Of a stretch of DNA of 64,000 nt, positions 1 to 10,623 are shown in pieces; within the stretch, counting starts at the first letter, position 1, and each line of letters opens with the position of its first letter. The notes beneath the pieces were generated by a model, which worked only from the letters and a program-made list of their open reading frames with translations, did not search any database and was not told where the DNA came from. Position numbers and translations under genes: made by a program. The stretch covers positions 6,232,501 to 6,296,500 of the forward strand of contig NZ_CP145732.1 of assembly GCF_036884845.1 (NCBI RefSeq), read 5' to 3'. The DNA is from Pseudomonas sp. MAG733B (GTDB lineage: Bacteria; Pseudomonadota; Gammaproteobacteria; Pseudomonadales; Pseudomonadaceae).

Positions 1-317
1 GGGTCACCTTTGTCAGTACCGAACTCATAGAAGTTGTTGTAGTGGGTCGCATCCTTGAAGGGTGTGATCGCCTCATCTTTAACGTTAACCGCCCCCCATT
101 GGGTAGAAGGAAGCTTTTCGCTAAACCAGGAAGGCGCCTTGCCAGGTTCGACATCCGGGTAACGCGCCGTTTCATCGGCCACCGCCCATCGAGGCAGACC
201 ACTCACGGCCAACCCGGCAACGGCAGCACCCAATATATTGCGTCGAGAAAGATAGAAGGATTCAGGCGTGACGTCCGACTCTAGGCAGTCGGACGCTTTT
301 GGGACTTTGATCAGCAT
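1..317 (-). CDS. msrP: Protein-methionine-sulfoxide reductase catalytic subunit MsrP, 5' part only
   Basis: The first 105 codons of a gene that runs off the left edge. MsrP (YedY) is a periplasmic molybdopterin enzyme that, with the membrane heme protein MsrQ, repairs oxidised methionine in envelope proteins. The start reads MLIKVPKASDC and is followed by a twin-arginine motif (SRRNIL, about residues 25-30) and a hydrophobic stretch ending near WAVA, as expected for Tat export of a folded cofactor protein. Later residues (TPFKDATHYNNFYEFG) match the family's N-terminal region by recall. The ATG at 317 is the only reasonable start. The molybdopterin-binding part and msrQ lie outside the window. 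Confidence 0.88.
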   Translation of the reverse strand, partial: MLIKVPKASDCLESDVTPESFYLSRRNILGAAVAGLAVSGLPRWAVADETARYPDVEPGKAPSWFSEKLPSTQWGAVNVKDEAITPFKDATHYNNFYEFGTDKGD

Positions 318-380
318 GGCTACTCCGCAGCATTGGAGAACAGATGCACCAACAGACTGCGGAGTATGAGGGAAATTACA

Positions 381-1238
381 TCACTCGACGCTTTTACGCC
401 GACGAAGATGTAACAAGTACTGCACCGGACCGGAAGCTGCGTAGGCGAGGAACACCAACAGCAGAATGCGCGGCGGATCGCTGAACACCACTGCGAACAC
501 CAGGACCACCGCAAGGATCGCCACGAACGGCACGCGCCCTTTCAGGTCCAGCTCCTTGAAGCTGTTGTACTTGATGTTGCTGACCATCAGCATGCCCGCA
601 GCCGCAACCATCAGCGCCACCAGGAAGGACATCTTGGAGCCCTGGATGCCGTAATCACTGAACGCCCAGACAATCCCGGCCACAACACCAGCGGCAGCCG
701 GGCTGGCCAGACCGATGAAGTAGCGCTTGTCGGCGGTGCCGACCTGGGTGTTGAAGCGCGCCAGACGCAGCGCCGCGCCCGCGACATAAATGAAGGCGAC
801 CATCCAGCCGACCTTGCCCATGTCACCCAATGCCCAGCCAAACGCCAGCAATGCCGGCGCAACACCGAAGGCGACCATGTCCGACAGCGAGTCGTACTCG
901 GCACCGAAGGCGCTCTGGGTATTGGTCATGCGGGCAACTCGACCGTCGAGACCGTCGAGCACCATGGCGACGAAAATCGCGATGGCGGCGAAAGCAAAAT
1001 ACTTGCTCGCACCAATCGAATCACCGGCACTCAAGGCACTCTGGGCGCTCATGGAGTTGATGATGGAATAGAACCCTGCGAACAGGTTCGCAGTGGTAAA
1101 CAGATTCGGCAGAAGATAGATGCCACGATGCCGGACTTTACGGCCTTCAGCATCATGCCCTTCTTCGACATGCTCATCGATGGGCAGCAGGCTTTCGGCG
1201 TCAGAGGCCTGCTTTGGCTCTTCGGGACGTTCGCTCAT
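381..1238 (-). CDS. pssA: CDP-diacylglycerol--serine O-phosphatidyltransferase
   Basis: A 285-residue inner-membrane enzyme that joins serine to CDP-diacylglycerol to make phosphatidylserine, the precursor of phosphatidylethanolamine. The CDP-alcohol phosphotransferase signature D-G-x2-A-R-x8-G-x3-D-x3-D is visible as DGLDGRVAR followed by GAEYDSLSD, and several hydrophobic helices follow. The first 45 or so residues are charged and cytoplasmic. I start at MSERPEEP (1238) rather than the longer open frame to 1337, because the added residues look non-coding. It lies downstream of ilvC on the same strand but is separated from it by more than 140 bases and a terminator-like hairpin, so it is probably transcribed separately. 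Confidence 0.9.
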   Translation of the reverse strand: MSERPEEPKQASDAESLLPIDEHVEEGHDAEGRKVRHRGIYLLPNLFTTANLFAGFYSIINSMSAQSALSAGDSIGASKYFAFAAIAIFVAMVLDGLDGRVARMTNTQSAFGAEYDSLSDMVAFGVAPALLAFGWALGDMGKVGWMVAFIYVAGAALRLARFNTQVGTADKRYFIGLASPAAAGVVAGIVWAFSDYGIQGSKMSFLVALMVAAAGMLMVSNIKYNSFKELDLKGRVPFVAILAVVLVFAVVFSDPPRILLLVFLAYAASGPVQYLLHLRRRKSVE

Positions 1239-1339
1239 GGACAATACCTTGCAACGGGGTGGAAAGTTTCGACAGATGTCTGCGACGCCGGTTCGCATCG
1301 CAAACGATGCAGCTTTATACCAGAACAGACCGTCCAAAC

Positions 1340-1368
1340 GAAAAAACGCGGCCTAAGCCGCGTTTTTC
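1340..1368 (-). terminator. Intrinsic terminator after ilvC
   Basis: A GC stem (CGCGGC / GCCGCG with a four-base loop) flanked by A and T runs on both sides. Read on the minus strand it ends in a T tract just past the ilvC stop. The symmetric flanks could make it bidirectional. Confidence 0.85.
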
Positions 1369-1383
1369 GTACAAGTGTCAGAC

Positions 1384-2409
<1,026 letters not shown>

Positions 2410-2448
2410 CTATATATCCAGGCCGTGCAGGCCGTTCGCTAATTTGGT

Positions 2449-2940
2449 TTAGATGCTGAGTACTTTGTCGCCGCGTGCAATCCCGGTTACGCCGCTACGG
2501 ACGGTTTCCAGAATCGAGGCGGTGCCGATGGACTGAATGAAGCTGTCGAGCTTGTCGCTGGTACCGGTCAGTTGAACGGTATACACGCTGGCGCTCACAT
2601 CAACGATCTGCCCACGGTAAATATCGGTAGTGCGCTTGATCTCGGCGCGCTGGGCGCCGGTGGCCTTGACCTTAACCAGCATCAGTTCGCGCTCGATGTG
2701 AGCACTTTCCGACAGGTCGACCAGTTTTACCACTTCGATCAGCTTGTTCAGGTTCTTGGTGATCTGCTCGATGACTTCATCGTGCCCCACGGTGGTCAGC
2801 GTCAGACGCGACAGGGTCGGGTCTTCGGTTGGCGCCACGGTCAGGCTTTCGATGTTGTAGTTGCGCTGCGAGAACAGGCCGACTACGCGAGACAGAGCGC
2901 CGGGTTCGTTTTCCAGAAGCAAGGAAATAATGTGCCGCAT
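2449..2940 (-). CDS. ilvN: Acetolactate synthase small (regulatory) subunit
   Basis: A 163-residue regulatory subunit that stimulates the catalytic subunit IlvI and gives valine feedback inhibition. The N-terminal ACT domain (HIISLLLENEPGALSRV, with NYNIESLTV) and the C-terminal ALS_ss domain are both recognisable. The start is the ATG at 2940. The open frame extends ten codons upstream into ilvI, but a two-base gap after the ilvI stop fits translational coupling better. Some annotations call it ilvH. Confidence 0.95.
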   Translation of the reverse strand: MRHIISLLLENEPGALSRVVGLFSQRNYNIESLTVAPTEDPTLSRLTLTTVGHDEVIEQITKNLNKLIEVVKLVDLSESAHIERELMLVKVKATGAQRAEIKRTTDIYRGQIVDVSASVYTVQLTGTSDKLDSFIQSIGTASILETVRSGVTGIARGDKVLSI

Positions 2941-2942
2941 GA

Positions 2943-4667
2943 TTAGGTACGCTCCGTCTTGCTCAGCCACATATCGCGCATGGAGCCGTCTTTGATCTGC
3001 ATCGGGTAGACGTGCTCGCTGGTGTCGACCGAAATATCGATCACCACCAGGCGATCTTTCATGGCGAACGCTTCTTCCATCTTCGACTTCAAATCTTTCG
3101 AATCGGTGATGCGCATACCAACGTGACCATAAGCCTCCGCCAGCTTGACGAAATCAGGTAGCGATTCCATGTAGGAATGAGAGTGACGGCTGCCGTAGCT
3201 CATGTCCTGCCACTGGCGAACCATGCCCAACACACCGTTGTTCAGGATGACGATTTTTACCGGCAAACCATATTGCAGGCAGGTCGACAGTTCCTGAATG
3301 TTCATCTGGATGCTGCCCTCGCCCGTTACGCAGGCGACGTCATCATCCGGGAAGTTCAACTTGATGCCCATGGCCGCCGGGAAACCGAAGCCCATGGTGC
3401 CCAGGCCACCGGAGTTGATCCAGCGGTTCGGCTTGTTGAACTTGTAGTACTGCGCCGCGAACATCTGATGCTGGCCCACGTCGGAAGCAACAAAGGCATC
3501 GCCCTTGGTCACTTCGCACAGGGTTTCGATCACAGCCTGCGGCTTGATGACACTGCCGTCGCCCTTGTCGTAAGGGAACAGGCCGCGATCACCCTTCCAC
3601 TCATCGATCTGCTTCCACCAGCTGGCAACGGACTCCTTGTTCGGGGTCTCGCCGATTTCCTTGAGGATCGCGACCATTTCGGTCAGGACGCTCTCGACCG
3701 GGCCAACGATTGGCACGTCGGCCTTGATGGTCTTGGAAATCGAAGCCGGGTCGATGTCGATGTGAATGATCTTGGCGTTCGGGCAGAACTTCGACGCACC
3801 GTTGATAACACGGTCATCAAAGCGCGCGCCGACGGCCAGGATCACGTCAGCATGGTGCATCGCCAGGTTGGCGGTGTAGCTGCCGTGCATGCCGAGCATG
3901 CCGATGAACTGACGATCGGTGCCTGGGAAACCGCCCAGGCCCATCAGGGTATTGGTCACTGGCAAGTTGAGCATTTTCGCCAACTCGGTCAGCGGCGCGG
4001 AGCCACCACCGAGAATCACGCCGCCGCCCGAGTACATCACGGGACGCTTGGCCGCCAGGAGCATTTCTGCCGCCTTGCGGATTTGCCCGGAGTGACCGCG
4101 AACAGCTGGGCTGTAGGAGCGCAACTTGGCTTTTTTCGGGAAGACGTATTCGTACTTCTCGGCCGGGTTGGTCATGTCTTTCGGGATATCGACAACGACT
4201 GGGCCAGGACGACCGGATTGCGCCAGGTAGAAGGCTTTCTTCATGACTTCCGGGATTTCCGACGCATGCTTGATCATGAAGCTGTGTTTCACGATCGGCC
4301 GGGAGATACCGATCATGTCGGTTTCCTGGAATGCGTCGGTGCCCACCATGGTGCTCGGCACCTGGCCGGAAATCACCACCATCGGAATAGAGTCCATGTA
4401 GGCCGTAGCGATACCGGTAATGGCGTTTGTTGCGCCAGGACCGGAAGTCACCAGTACCACACCGGCTTTACCGGTGGCACGGGCGTAGCCGTCAGCCATA
4501 TGGGTAGCCGCTTGTTCGTGACGAACCAGGATGTGGGTCACTTCCGGTTCTTTGAACAGGGCATCGTATACATGAAGAAGAGCACCACCCGGGTACCCGT
4601 AGATATATTTGACGCCTTCGTCACGCAAAAAGCGGACGAGCATCTCACCGCCAGATAAAAGCTCCAC
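2943..4667 (-). CDS. ilvI: Acetolactate synthase large (catalytic) subunit
   Basis: A 574-residue ThDP-dependent acetohydroxyacid synthase that catalyses the first shared step of valine, leucine and isoleucine synthesis. The ThDP Glu region ([19 protein letters not shown]), the central FAD-type domain, and the C-terminal GDG-type motif in its GEGSIQMN form are visible. Two GTG codons could start it. I choose 4667 (MELLSGGEM) because an AGAGG ribosome site sits 8 bases upstream, whereas the GTG at 4676 overlaps that site. Transcription probably begins near 4972, leaving a leader of about 300 nt. Confidence 0.95.
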   Translation of the reverse strand: MELLSGGEMLVRFLRDEGVKYIYGYPGGALLHVYDALFKEPEVTHILVRHEQAATHMADGYARATGKAGVVLVTSGPGATNAITGIATAYMDSIPMVVISGQVPSTMVGTDAFQETDMIGISRPIVKHSFMIKHASEIPEVMKKAFYLAQSGRPGPVVVDIPKDMTNPAEKYEYVFPKKAKLRSYSPAVRGHSGQIRKAAEMLLAAKRPVMYSGGGVILGGGSAPLTELAKMLNLPVTNTLMGLGGFPGTDRQFIGMLGMHGSYTANLAMHHADVILAVGARFDDRVINGASKFCPNAKIIHIDIDPASISKTIKADVPIVGPVESVLTEMVAILKEIGETPNKESVASWWKQIDEWKGDRGLFPYDKGDGSVIKPQAVIETLCEVTKGDAFVASDVGQHQMFAAQYYKFNKPNRWINSGGLGTMGFGFPAAMGIKLNFPDDDVACVTGEGSIQMNIQELSTCLQYGLPVKIVILNNGVLGMVRQWQDMSYGSRHSHSYMESLPDFVKLAEAYGHVGMRITDSKDLKSKMEEAFAMKDRLVVIDISVDTSEHVYPMQIKDGSMRDMWLSKTERT

Positions 4668-4984
4668 GTTGCTCACCTCTAAAACGCCAGAATACCGCCC
4701 ACGAAAAATGGGACGGGTCTTAATAGGTTTACTTCTCAGCAGAGCATGAGCGACGGTGGTCGCCGACTACGTCAGCACTGACTGAGCAAGTATTGGGATC
4801 GTCCCAAGTGTTGCGGGCCTTTCCCACCCAGCGCGAGGTAACGCGTTGCGGGTGTAACAGGTCGGCGCTGGTGTGCGCCTCATGATCTGCTGAGAGGGTC
4901 TGCTTCTGGCAGTCCCTGTACAGCGGACTTTGGATTCTTCTGTTTCGCCCTTCGCAAGTCAAGCCGTCAATGTGCTTTATTCTA
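4668..4984 (-). promoter_or_regulatory. Long ilvI leader with candidate promoter
   Basis: About 300 bases lie upstream of ilvI without a convincing gene. A TAGAAT -10 box (minus strand, 4979-4984) has a weak -35 (TTCTTG) 17 bases upstream, so transcription may start near 4972. The leader holds several short GC-rich inverted segments. Near its end a CCGTCCCA segment can pair with TGGGCGG downstream, close to the ribosome site. One reading frame stays open through most of it, but its product looks like no protein I know and has no run of Ile, Leu or Val codons typical of an attenuation peptide. It could be a cis-regulatory RNA; this is inference from length and position. Confidence 0.4.
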
Positions 4985-5067
4985 GTAACCACATGAGAAC
5001 GCAAGAAAAAACCCATAAATCCCATGTGTGTTAGCTTCAATTGCGCAACTTTTGACAAGGAATTGGC

Positions 5068-5490
5068 ATGCGTACGCACTTCTTCATCGCCGGCCTGATG
5101 GTCGCCCTCAGCCCGTTGTCCATGGCCGCGCAGATTTACAAGTGGGTCGACGCCCAAGGCGTTACCCATTTCGATGCGCAGCCACCGCAAGGCCAGCAAG
5201 CCACTGTAGTGGTAACGCCCTCCTCACCCGCCAGCAAGCCGCCCACAACCACCAATAGCGGCGTGATCGGCGATCAACGGGCCATCGACAACACCGTAAA
5301 GGAGCAGGTCGCCGAGCAGCAGGCAGAACTGAAAGTGTTTTGTGATCAGGCGCGAACAAACCTGGCGCAGCTGCAGAACAACCCGCGGCTCAGGGAGGAA
5401 GTGGAAGGAGAATTGCGCCGACTGGATGATGCACAGCGGCAAGAGCGTATAAGCGAAACGCAGAAGCAGATTGCGGATAACTGCCAGTAA
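5068..5490 (+). CDS. DUF4124 domain-containing exported protein
   Basis: A 140-residue protein with a signal peptide (MRTHFFIAGLMVALSPLSMAA), then the short DUF4124 motif (QIYKWVDAQGVTHFDAQPP, about residues 22-40). A Pro/Thr/Ser-rich linker and a charged, probably coiled-coil C-terminal half follow. An AAGGAAT ribosome site precedes the ATG. DUF4124 proteins are common in pseudomonads as small periplasmic or envelope proteins of unknown role. It is divergent from ilvI and stands alone. Confidence 0.85.
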   Translation: MRTHFFIAGLMVALSPLSMAAQIYKWVDAQGVTHFDAQPPQGQQATVVVTPSSPASKPPTTTNSGVIGDQRAIDNTVKEQVAEQQAELKVFCDQARTNLAQLQNNPRLREEVEGELRRLDDAQRQERISETQKQIADNCQ

Positions 5491-5508
5491 TCACTGGCAG
5501 CGTCCGAT

Positions 5509-5844
5509 TCAACGGGAGGCGGTGATCAGCAGATCAAACTCTTTGAGCAGCACTTGCAGCTGTCGATCCTTGCCCTGGACATTGCGCCCAGCGAAGACCA
5601 TTTCGGCCATTTCCTGAATGCCCGAAGCGTTCGGCAACGGGAGATCCTGTTCCAGGATTGCCCTCATGCGCGGAAGGAAAATCCACTGCAGCCACTGTTC
5701 GAACTCCAGAGTATCGACCGAAAACGGCTCGACACTGGAAAGCGCTTCAGCCGATGGCGAAACCTCGTCCCACCATCCCTGCACACGCAATTCCCGTTCG
5801 ATCAGCAACAACTTATCGGCGATCTTCGGAAAGCGGCCATCCAT
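5509..5844 (-). CDS. YqcC family protein
   Basis: A 111-residue cytoplasmic protein with no signal peptide. The pattern fits the YqcC family: LLLIERELRVQGWW near the start, then FEQWLQWIFLPRMRAIL in the middle. The molecular role is not established; in enterobacteria the gene neighbours truC. Its ATG overlaps the stop of the lipoprotein gene upstream by one base, so the two are translationally coupled, and both follow mrcB on the same strand. Confidence 0.85.
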   Translation of the reverse strand: MDGRFPKIADKLLLIERELRVQGWWDEVSPSAEALSSVEPFSVDTLEFEQWLQWIFLPRMRAILEQDLPLPNASGIQEMAEMVFAGRNVQGKDRQLQVLLKEFDLLITASR

Positions 5845-6578
5845 TACGACGTAACCTTGGCTTTCTGACGGGCCAATGCGGCGCCAGCCGAATCACCCTG
5901 TTTCTCACGCGCCTGAGCGATCAATTCCCACAGGCTGGCCTGAAGTGCCGGACGACCATTGGCGAAAGTCAGGCCACGGCGAGCGAATTGCTCAGCCTGC
6001 GGCGCGTCACCTTGCGCCATGCGTACTTGCGCCAGGCGATAAAGCACTTGCGGTTCACGCGGGGCAACACGCTGGGCACGTTCCAGACTTGAAGACGCAC
6101 CATTGAGGTCGCCGCCAGCCTGTTGCTGCTGAGCGGTGGTCAACAGTGCCAGGACAGGACCGTCCAGTTGCTCATCGGCGGACAGCCCGCCGGAACTGGC
6201 CGACGGAATCCCGCTCGGCGTCGACGGCATGCTGTAGCTGCCCTGATTGATCGGCGCGGACTGAACCGGCGACGTATCAATCGGCCCTGGCGTAATCGGA
6301 CCCGGGGTAATCGGCGTGGTGCTGATCGGCGTCGACGTCGTTGCACCGCCACCCGGCACCATCACGACCACACCGGTATCGCCTTGTGGAATTTCCTGAG
6401 CCTGAGATTGCACAGGACGTTTTACTGTCGTCTGACGGTAACCACCGTTCGCAGAAACGCGCTCGCTATTGGAAACCGTGGTGCCGGAGTCCACTACTGG
6501 AATCGAGCCACGCTGTACGCTGGAACAACCGCTGAGCAAAGCTACGGCGGCAACCGCTGGAATCAACCACTTGTTCAC
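5844..6578 (-). CDS. TPR-containing lipoprotein
   Basis: A 244-residue protein with a lipoprotein signal peptide; the lipobox LLSGC puts the lipidated cysteine at residue 18. A low-complexity Thr/Pro/Ile/Gly segment follows (repeated TPI and PITPGP units, about residues 80-115). The C-terminal half reads as two or three tetratricopeptide-like helices (LLTTAQQQQAGGDLNGA, LYRLAQVRMAQGDAPQAE). It lies 16 bases after mrcB, so it is probably co-transcribed with PBP1B. A role as an envelope partner of that enzyme is plausible but is inference. Confidence 0.82.
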   Translation of the reverse strand: MNKWLIPAVAAVALLSGCSSVQRGSIPVVDSGTTVSNSERVSANGGYRQTTVKRPVQSQAQEIPQGDTGVVVMVPGGGATTSTPISTTPITPGPITPGPIDTSPVQSAPINQGSYSMPSTPSGIPSASSGGLSADEQLDGPVLALLTTAQQQQAGGDLNGASSSLERAQRVAPREPQVLYRLAQVRMAQGDAPQAEQFARRGLTFANGRPALQASLWELIAQAREKQGDSAGAALARQKAKVTS

Positions 6579-6594
6579 TTGAAACCCTCTTTGC

Positions 6595-8919
6595 TTAATT
6601 CATCCAGCCTTTGACCCAATCCATCACCGTTTCGCCGGAAGCAGGGCCTTCGCCACCGCATGCGGCGCCGGGAGGCGGTTCGCTGCCGCGAATATACGGC
6701 ATCTGCACGGCGCCTGGGCAACCGGCATCAGAGCCTTGTCCTGTCCGTGAATCGACCCAGGCCTGAACGACATTATCCGGCTGCGGCATGTCCAGCGGCA
6801 ACGGATCGGCTTTGCGCATGAAACTGGTCCAGACCTGCAACGCACCGGTAGCGCCAGTGAATGGCGTCTTGCCGTTATCGTCGCGACCGAGCCAGACCAC
6901 TGCCAGCAAATCCTGGCTGAAGCCCGCGAACCAACTGTCCCGCGAATCGTTACTGGTGCCGGTCTTGCCGGCCAGGGTCAAGGTTTTCGGTAACACGTTG
7001 TAAACCGAACTACCGGTACCTTCACGCATGACCCGCTGCATGGCGCTCTGGATCAGGTAAATGGAAGCCGGATCGAAGCGCTGCTGAATCTGGAACGGAT
7101 AACGCTTGAGCGGTTCGCCTTCGGCCGTCAGCACGCTACGAATCCCGCGCATCGGTGTATTGAAACCACCGTTGGCGAGGGTCTGGTACATGGTCGCCAC
7201 TTCGATCGGGGTCATGCCGCCCGCCCCCAGCAACATCGACGGGAACGCCGGGAATTCGCGGGTCACCCCCAATCGGCCGAGGGTCTTGAGCACATTCGGC
7301 ACACCCACCGCCAGGCCAAGACGCGCGGTCGACAGGTTGTAGGAATGCGCCAACCCTTGATACAGGAAAACCGTGCCATGGGAGCGGCGATCATAGTTCT
7401 GCGGTTTCCAGACCTGACCGTCCGCACCTTTGACCGAGAAGGATTCGTCTGACAGCCAACTGGTCAATGTGTACTGGCTCGGTTTCTCGAGCGCTGTCAG
7501 ATAAACCGCCGGCTTGATTAACGAGCCAATCGGTCGCACCGCATCCAGTGCACGGTTGAAACCGGCAAAACTGGCCTGGCGACTGCCGATCATGGCCTGG
7601 ACTTCGCCGGTTTCCGGATTGGTCACGACCATGGCCGCTTCAACGTCATCGGAACCCTTGCGCCCGGACAGGCGCTTGAAGGTGTCGTTGACCGACGCCT
7701 CGGCTTTCATCTGCAGGATCGGGTCGAAGCTGGTGAAGATTCGCAGGCCTTCTTCGGTCAAGTCTTCGTCGCGATAGTCTTCGCGAAGCTGGCGCTTGAC
7801 CAGATCGAGGAAGCCAGGGAACGAGCTGTCCGCCAATTTGCCTCGCGTTGTCACTCCCAACGGCATTTTCTTCGCGGCAGCGACCTGCTCGGCGGTGGCG
7901 ACGCCCTGTTGCTCAAGCACATCGAGCACCAGATTGCGCCGCTCGAGCGCCCGCTCAGGGTTGCGACGCGGATTGTAGTAAGACGGGCCCTTGACCATGC
8001 CCACCAGCATTGCGACTTGATGCAGCTTCAGTTCCGACAATGGCTGCCCGAAGAAGAACTGGCTGGCCAGACCGAAACCATGCACCGCCCGCTGACCATC
8101 CTGGCCGACGAACACTTCATTGAGGTAGGCCTCAAGAATTTCTCGTTTGTCGTAATGCAACTCTAGCAACATCGCCATCATGGCTTCGGTGAGTTTACGG
8201 CTCAGGCTGCGTTCACTGGTCAGGTAGAAGTTCTTGACCAGTTGTTGCGTCAGCGTACTGCCGCCCTGGGTCATCTTGCCGCCAGAGGTGTTGACGTAGA
8301 CGGCTCGTGCAATCGATTTCGGCGACACGCCCCAGTGGCTATAGAAATCCCGATCTTCCACGGCAACCAGGGTTTCCAGCAAATACGGTGGGACCTGATC
8401 GATTTTGATCAGAATGCGGTCTTCGAGGTTCTTCGGATAAATCCCGCCGATCAGCAGCGGCTCCAGGCGCACCACGGATAGCTTCGAACCGTTCGTCGCC
8501 GAGAGCTCGGCAACGTAGTCACCGGAGAAACGCACTCGTACCGGCTGAGCACTCTCCATGCCTTCATAGAACTGGAAGCCACGGGTATTCAAGTCGACAG
8601 TATTGCCGCTAACCGCCGCCGCGCCGGGGCCATTGCTCACGCTTTCACGGCGATAGCCCAAGGCATCGAGCTCAGTGAGAAAGTCGTCGCGGCTCAGCTT
8701 TTGTCCGACGAACAGCTCAAGCGGACGTGCGTAAACCTTGGCCGGAATCGTCCAGCGCTTGCCGGAGAACTTCTCCTGCACGATGGCATCGAGATAAACG
8801 GCGAATCCGGCCAGCACCACAAGGCCGACCAGACTGAGTTTAAGGGCCCAGCCCAGCCAAGGCCGCAGGCCTCGGGAAGGTGGTTTTTTAGGAGTGCGGG
8901 GGGATCGAGTACGAGTCAT
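6595..8919 (-). CDS. mrcB: Penicillin-binding protein 1B, bifunctional transglycosylase/transpeptidase
   Basis: A 774-residue class A PBP that polymerises and cross-links peptidoglycan from the inner membrane. A short basic cytoplasmic tail is followed by one transmembrane helix (about 22-45) and a UB2H-like region (about 60-150). The GT51 glycosyltransferase carries the catalytic Glu in EDRDFYSHWG (about 188). The transpeptidase shows SLIK (Ser466/Lys469), SYN near 530 and KTGT near 660. Both activities should be intact. The length matches gamma-proteobacterial PBP1B. It is divergent from the kinase/ATPase gene at 9035 and is followed by the TPR lipoprotein. Confidence 0.96.
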   Translation of the reverse strand: MTRTRSPRTPKKPPSRGLRPWLGWALKLSLVGLVVLAGFAVYLDAIVQEKFSGKRWTIPAKVYARPLELFVGQKLSRDDFLTELDALGYRRESVSNGPGAAAVSGNTVDLNTRGFQFYEGMESAQPVRVRFSGDYVAELSATNGSKLSVVRLEPLLIGGIYPKNLEDRILIKIDQVPPYLLETLVAVEDRDFYSHWGVSPKSIARAVYVNTSGGKMTQGGSTLTQQLVKNFYLTSERSLSRKLTEAMMAMLLELHYDKREILEAYLNEVFVGQDGQRAVHGFGLASQFFFGQPLSELKLHQVAMLVGMVKGPSYYNPRRNPERALERRNLVLDVLEQQGVATAEQVAAAKKMPLGVTTRGKLADSSFPGFLDLVKRQLREDYRDEDLTEEGLRIFTSFDPILQMKAEASVNDTFKRLSGRKGSDDVEAAMVVTNPETGEVQAMIGSRQASFAGFNRALDAVRPIGSLIKPAVYLTALEKPSQYTLTSWLSDESFSVKGADGQVWKPQNYDRRSHGTVFLYQGLAHSYNLSTARLGLAVGVPNVLKTLGRLGVTREFPAFPSMLLGAGGMTPIEVATMYQTLANGGFNTPMRGIRSVLTAEGEPLKRYPFQIQQRFDPASIYLIQSAMQRVMREGTGSSVYNVLPKTLTLAGKTGTSNDSRDSWFAGFSQDLLAVVWLGRDDNGKTPFTGATGALQVWTSFMRKADPLPLDMPQPDNVVQAWVDSRTGQGSDAGCPGAVQMPYIRGSEPPPGAACGGEGPASGETVMDWVKGWMN

Positions 8920-9034
8920 GGCGGCGGATTATACGCACTTTATTCATACTCAACAGGAGCCCTCCGAGTTTGCGTTAGGCTGGCTAGCCGCCATAATGAC
9001 GACCTGAATTTTCCAGACTCTGAAGGATCACCCT

Positions 9035-10591
9035 GTGAGCCAGTCCCTGATCGCCGCCCTGCAAAACCCGGCCCTTTTTCCGCATCCAGTTGACGGGTTT
9101 CAGGTCATAGAGACCCATATTTCCTGGGTGCTGCTCACCGGCCCCTATGCCTATAAAGTGAAGAAGCCGGTTAATTTCGGCTTTCTTGACTTCACCACCC
9201 TTGAGGCTCGCGAGCATTTTTGCGGCGAAGAGCTGCGTTTGAACCAGCGCCTGACAGATGATTTGTATCTTGAAGTGTTGCCAGTCACTGGCACTGTCGA
9301 CGCTCCGCAACTGGGCGGCGAAGGCCCGGCCATCGAATACCTGCTGAAAATGCGCCAGTTCCCACAAAGCGGCCTGCTCAGCACCTTGCAGGCCAATGGC
9401 GAACTGACCACCGCGCACATCGATGCGATGGCGGCGCAAATTGCCCGGTTCCACCTCAATGCACCGAAAGTACCGAGCGAACACGAAGCCGGCACCCCGG
9501 ACAGCGTCATGGCACCGGTGCGCCAGAACTTCGATCAGATCCGTCCATTCCTCAGCGACAAGGCTGACCTGCTGCAACTCGACGCCCTGCAAGCCTGGGC
9601 AGAGAGCAGCTTCGATCGCCTGAAGCCGGTACTCACCCAGCGCAAGGCCGACGGTTTCATCCGCGAATGCCACGGCGACATTCATTTGGGTAACGCGACG
9701 GTGATCGACGGTAACGTCGTGATTTTCGACTGCATCGAGTTCAACGAACCGTTCCGCTTCACCGACGTGTATGCCGACGCCGGTTTCCTCGCCATGGACC
9801 TCGAAGATCGCGGCCTGAAGTGCCTGGCTCGTCGCTTCATCAGCCAGTATCTGGAACTGACCGGCGATTATCAGGGCCTGGAGTTGCTCAACTTCTATAA
9901 AGCCTACCGTGCATTGGTTCGCGCCAAGGTCTCGCTGTTCAGCATGCCCGCCGACGCCACCCCGGTGCAGCGCGCCACCACCCTGCGCCAATACCGTACC
10001 TATGCGAACCTGGCGGAAAGCTACAGCACCATTCCTTCGCGCTTCATGGCCATTACCCACGGTGTTTCCGCCGTTGGCAAAAGCCACGTTGCGATGCGCC
10101 TGGTGGAAGCGTTGGGCGCGATTCGCCTGCGCTCCGATGTCGAGCGCAAGCGCCTGTTCGGCGAGCAAACCGTCGCGAACGACCTGCAGGCCGGCATTTA
10201 TAGTGCCGACGCCAGCACCGCGACTTACAACCGCCTGCATGAAATTGCCGCCGTCATCCTCCACGCCGGTTTCCCGGTAGTAATCGACGCCACTTACCTC
10301 AAGCACGACCAGCGCAACAGCGCCGCAAAAGTTGCCGAGGCCACGGGCGCGCCGTTCCTGATTCTCGACTGTAATGCGCCGCAAGCGGTCATCGAGAGCT
10401 GGCTGGCCCTGCGCCAGGCAGATAAAGCAGATCCGTCCGACGCCACGCTGGAAGTCATCGCAGCCCAGCAAGCCAGCCGTGAAGCTCTGACGCCAGCAGA
10501 GATCCTCTGCAGCAAACGCGTTCAAACCAATGAAAGCGGAACGCTCGACACAGTCGTGGCGCAAATTCGCCAACGCCTGCCAGGCCTGTAA
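9035..10591 (+). CDS. Aminoglycoside-phosphotransferase-like / P-loop ATPase fusion protein
   Basis: A 518-residue two-domain protein. The N-terminal 330 residues resemble the APH/kinase fold, with HGDIHLGN as the catalytic loop and IVFDCIEF as the metal-binding Asp motif. The C-terminal domain is a P-loop kinase-like ATPase with Walker A GVSAVGKS and ends in RQRL. The start is a GTG at 9035. Homologues are widespread and annotated only by domain; despite the name there is no reason to infer antibiotic resistance. It is a single-gene unit, and the substrate is unknown. Confidence 0.88.
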   Translation: MSQSLIAALQNPALFPHPVDGFQVIETHISWVLLTGPYAYKVKKPVNFGFLDFTTLEAREHFCGEELRLNQRLTDDLYLEVLPVTGTVDAPQLGGEGPAIEYLLKMRQFPQSGLLSTLQANGELTTAHIDAMAAQIARFHLNAPKVPSEHEAGTPDSVMAPVRQNFDQIRPFLSDKADLLQLDALQAWAESSFDRLKPVLTQRKADGFIRECHGDIHLGNATVIDGNVVIFDCIEFNEPFRFTDVYADAGFLAMDLEDRGLKCLARRFISQYLELTGDYQGLELLNFYKAYRALVRAKVSLFSMPADATPVQRATTLRQYRTYANLAESYSTIPSRFMAITHGVSAVGKSHVAMRLVEALGAIRLRSDVERKRLFGEQTVANDLQAGIYSADASTATYNRLHEIAAVILHAGFPVVIDATYLKHDQRNSAAKVAEATGAPFLILDCNAPQAVIESWLALRQADKADPSDATLEVIAAQQASREALTPAEILCSKRVQTNESGTLDTVVAQIRQRLPGL

Positions 10592-10623
10592 AAAACTATT
10601 TCAGTCGTGAGGCGTTTGCCCGC

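Noticed and set aside
4729..5199. A 156-codon open frame upstream of ilvI on the minus strand
   Set aside because: It overlaps the DUF4124 gene antisense, resembles no family, and lies in the ilvI leader. I describe the stretch as leader RNA instead.
8984..10573. A 529-codon frame opposite the kinase/ATPase gene
   Set aside because: It is a high-GC antisense shadow; the plus-strand protein has clear APH and P-loop motifs.
9035..10591. Aminoglycoside resistance gene
   Set aside because: Only the kinase fold is shared. It is fused to a P-loop domain in a conserved chromosomal context, so a resistance role is not supported.
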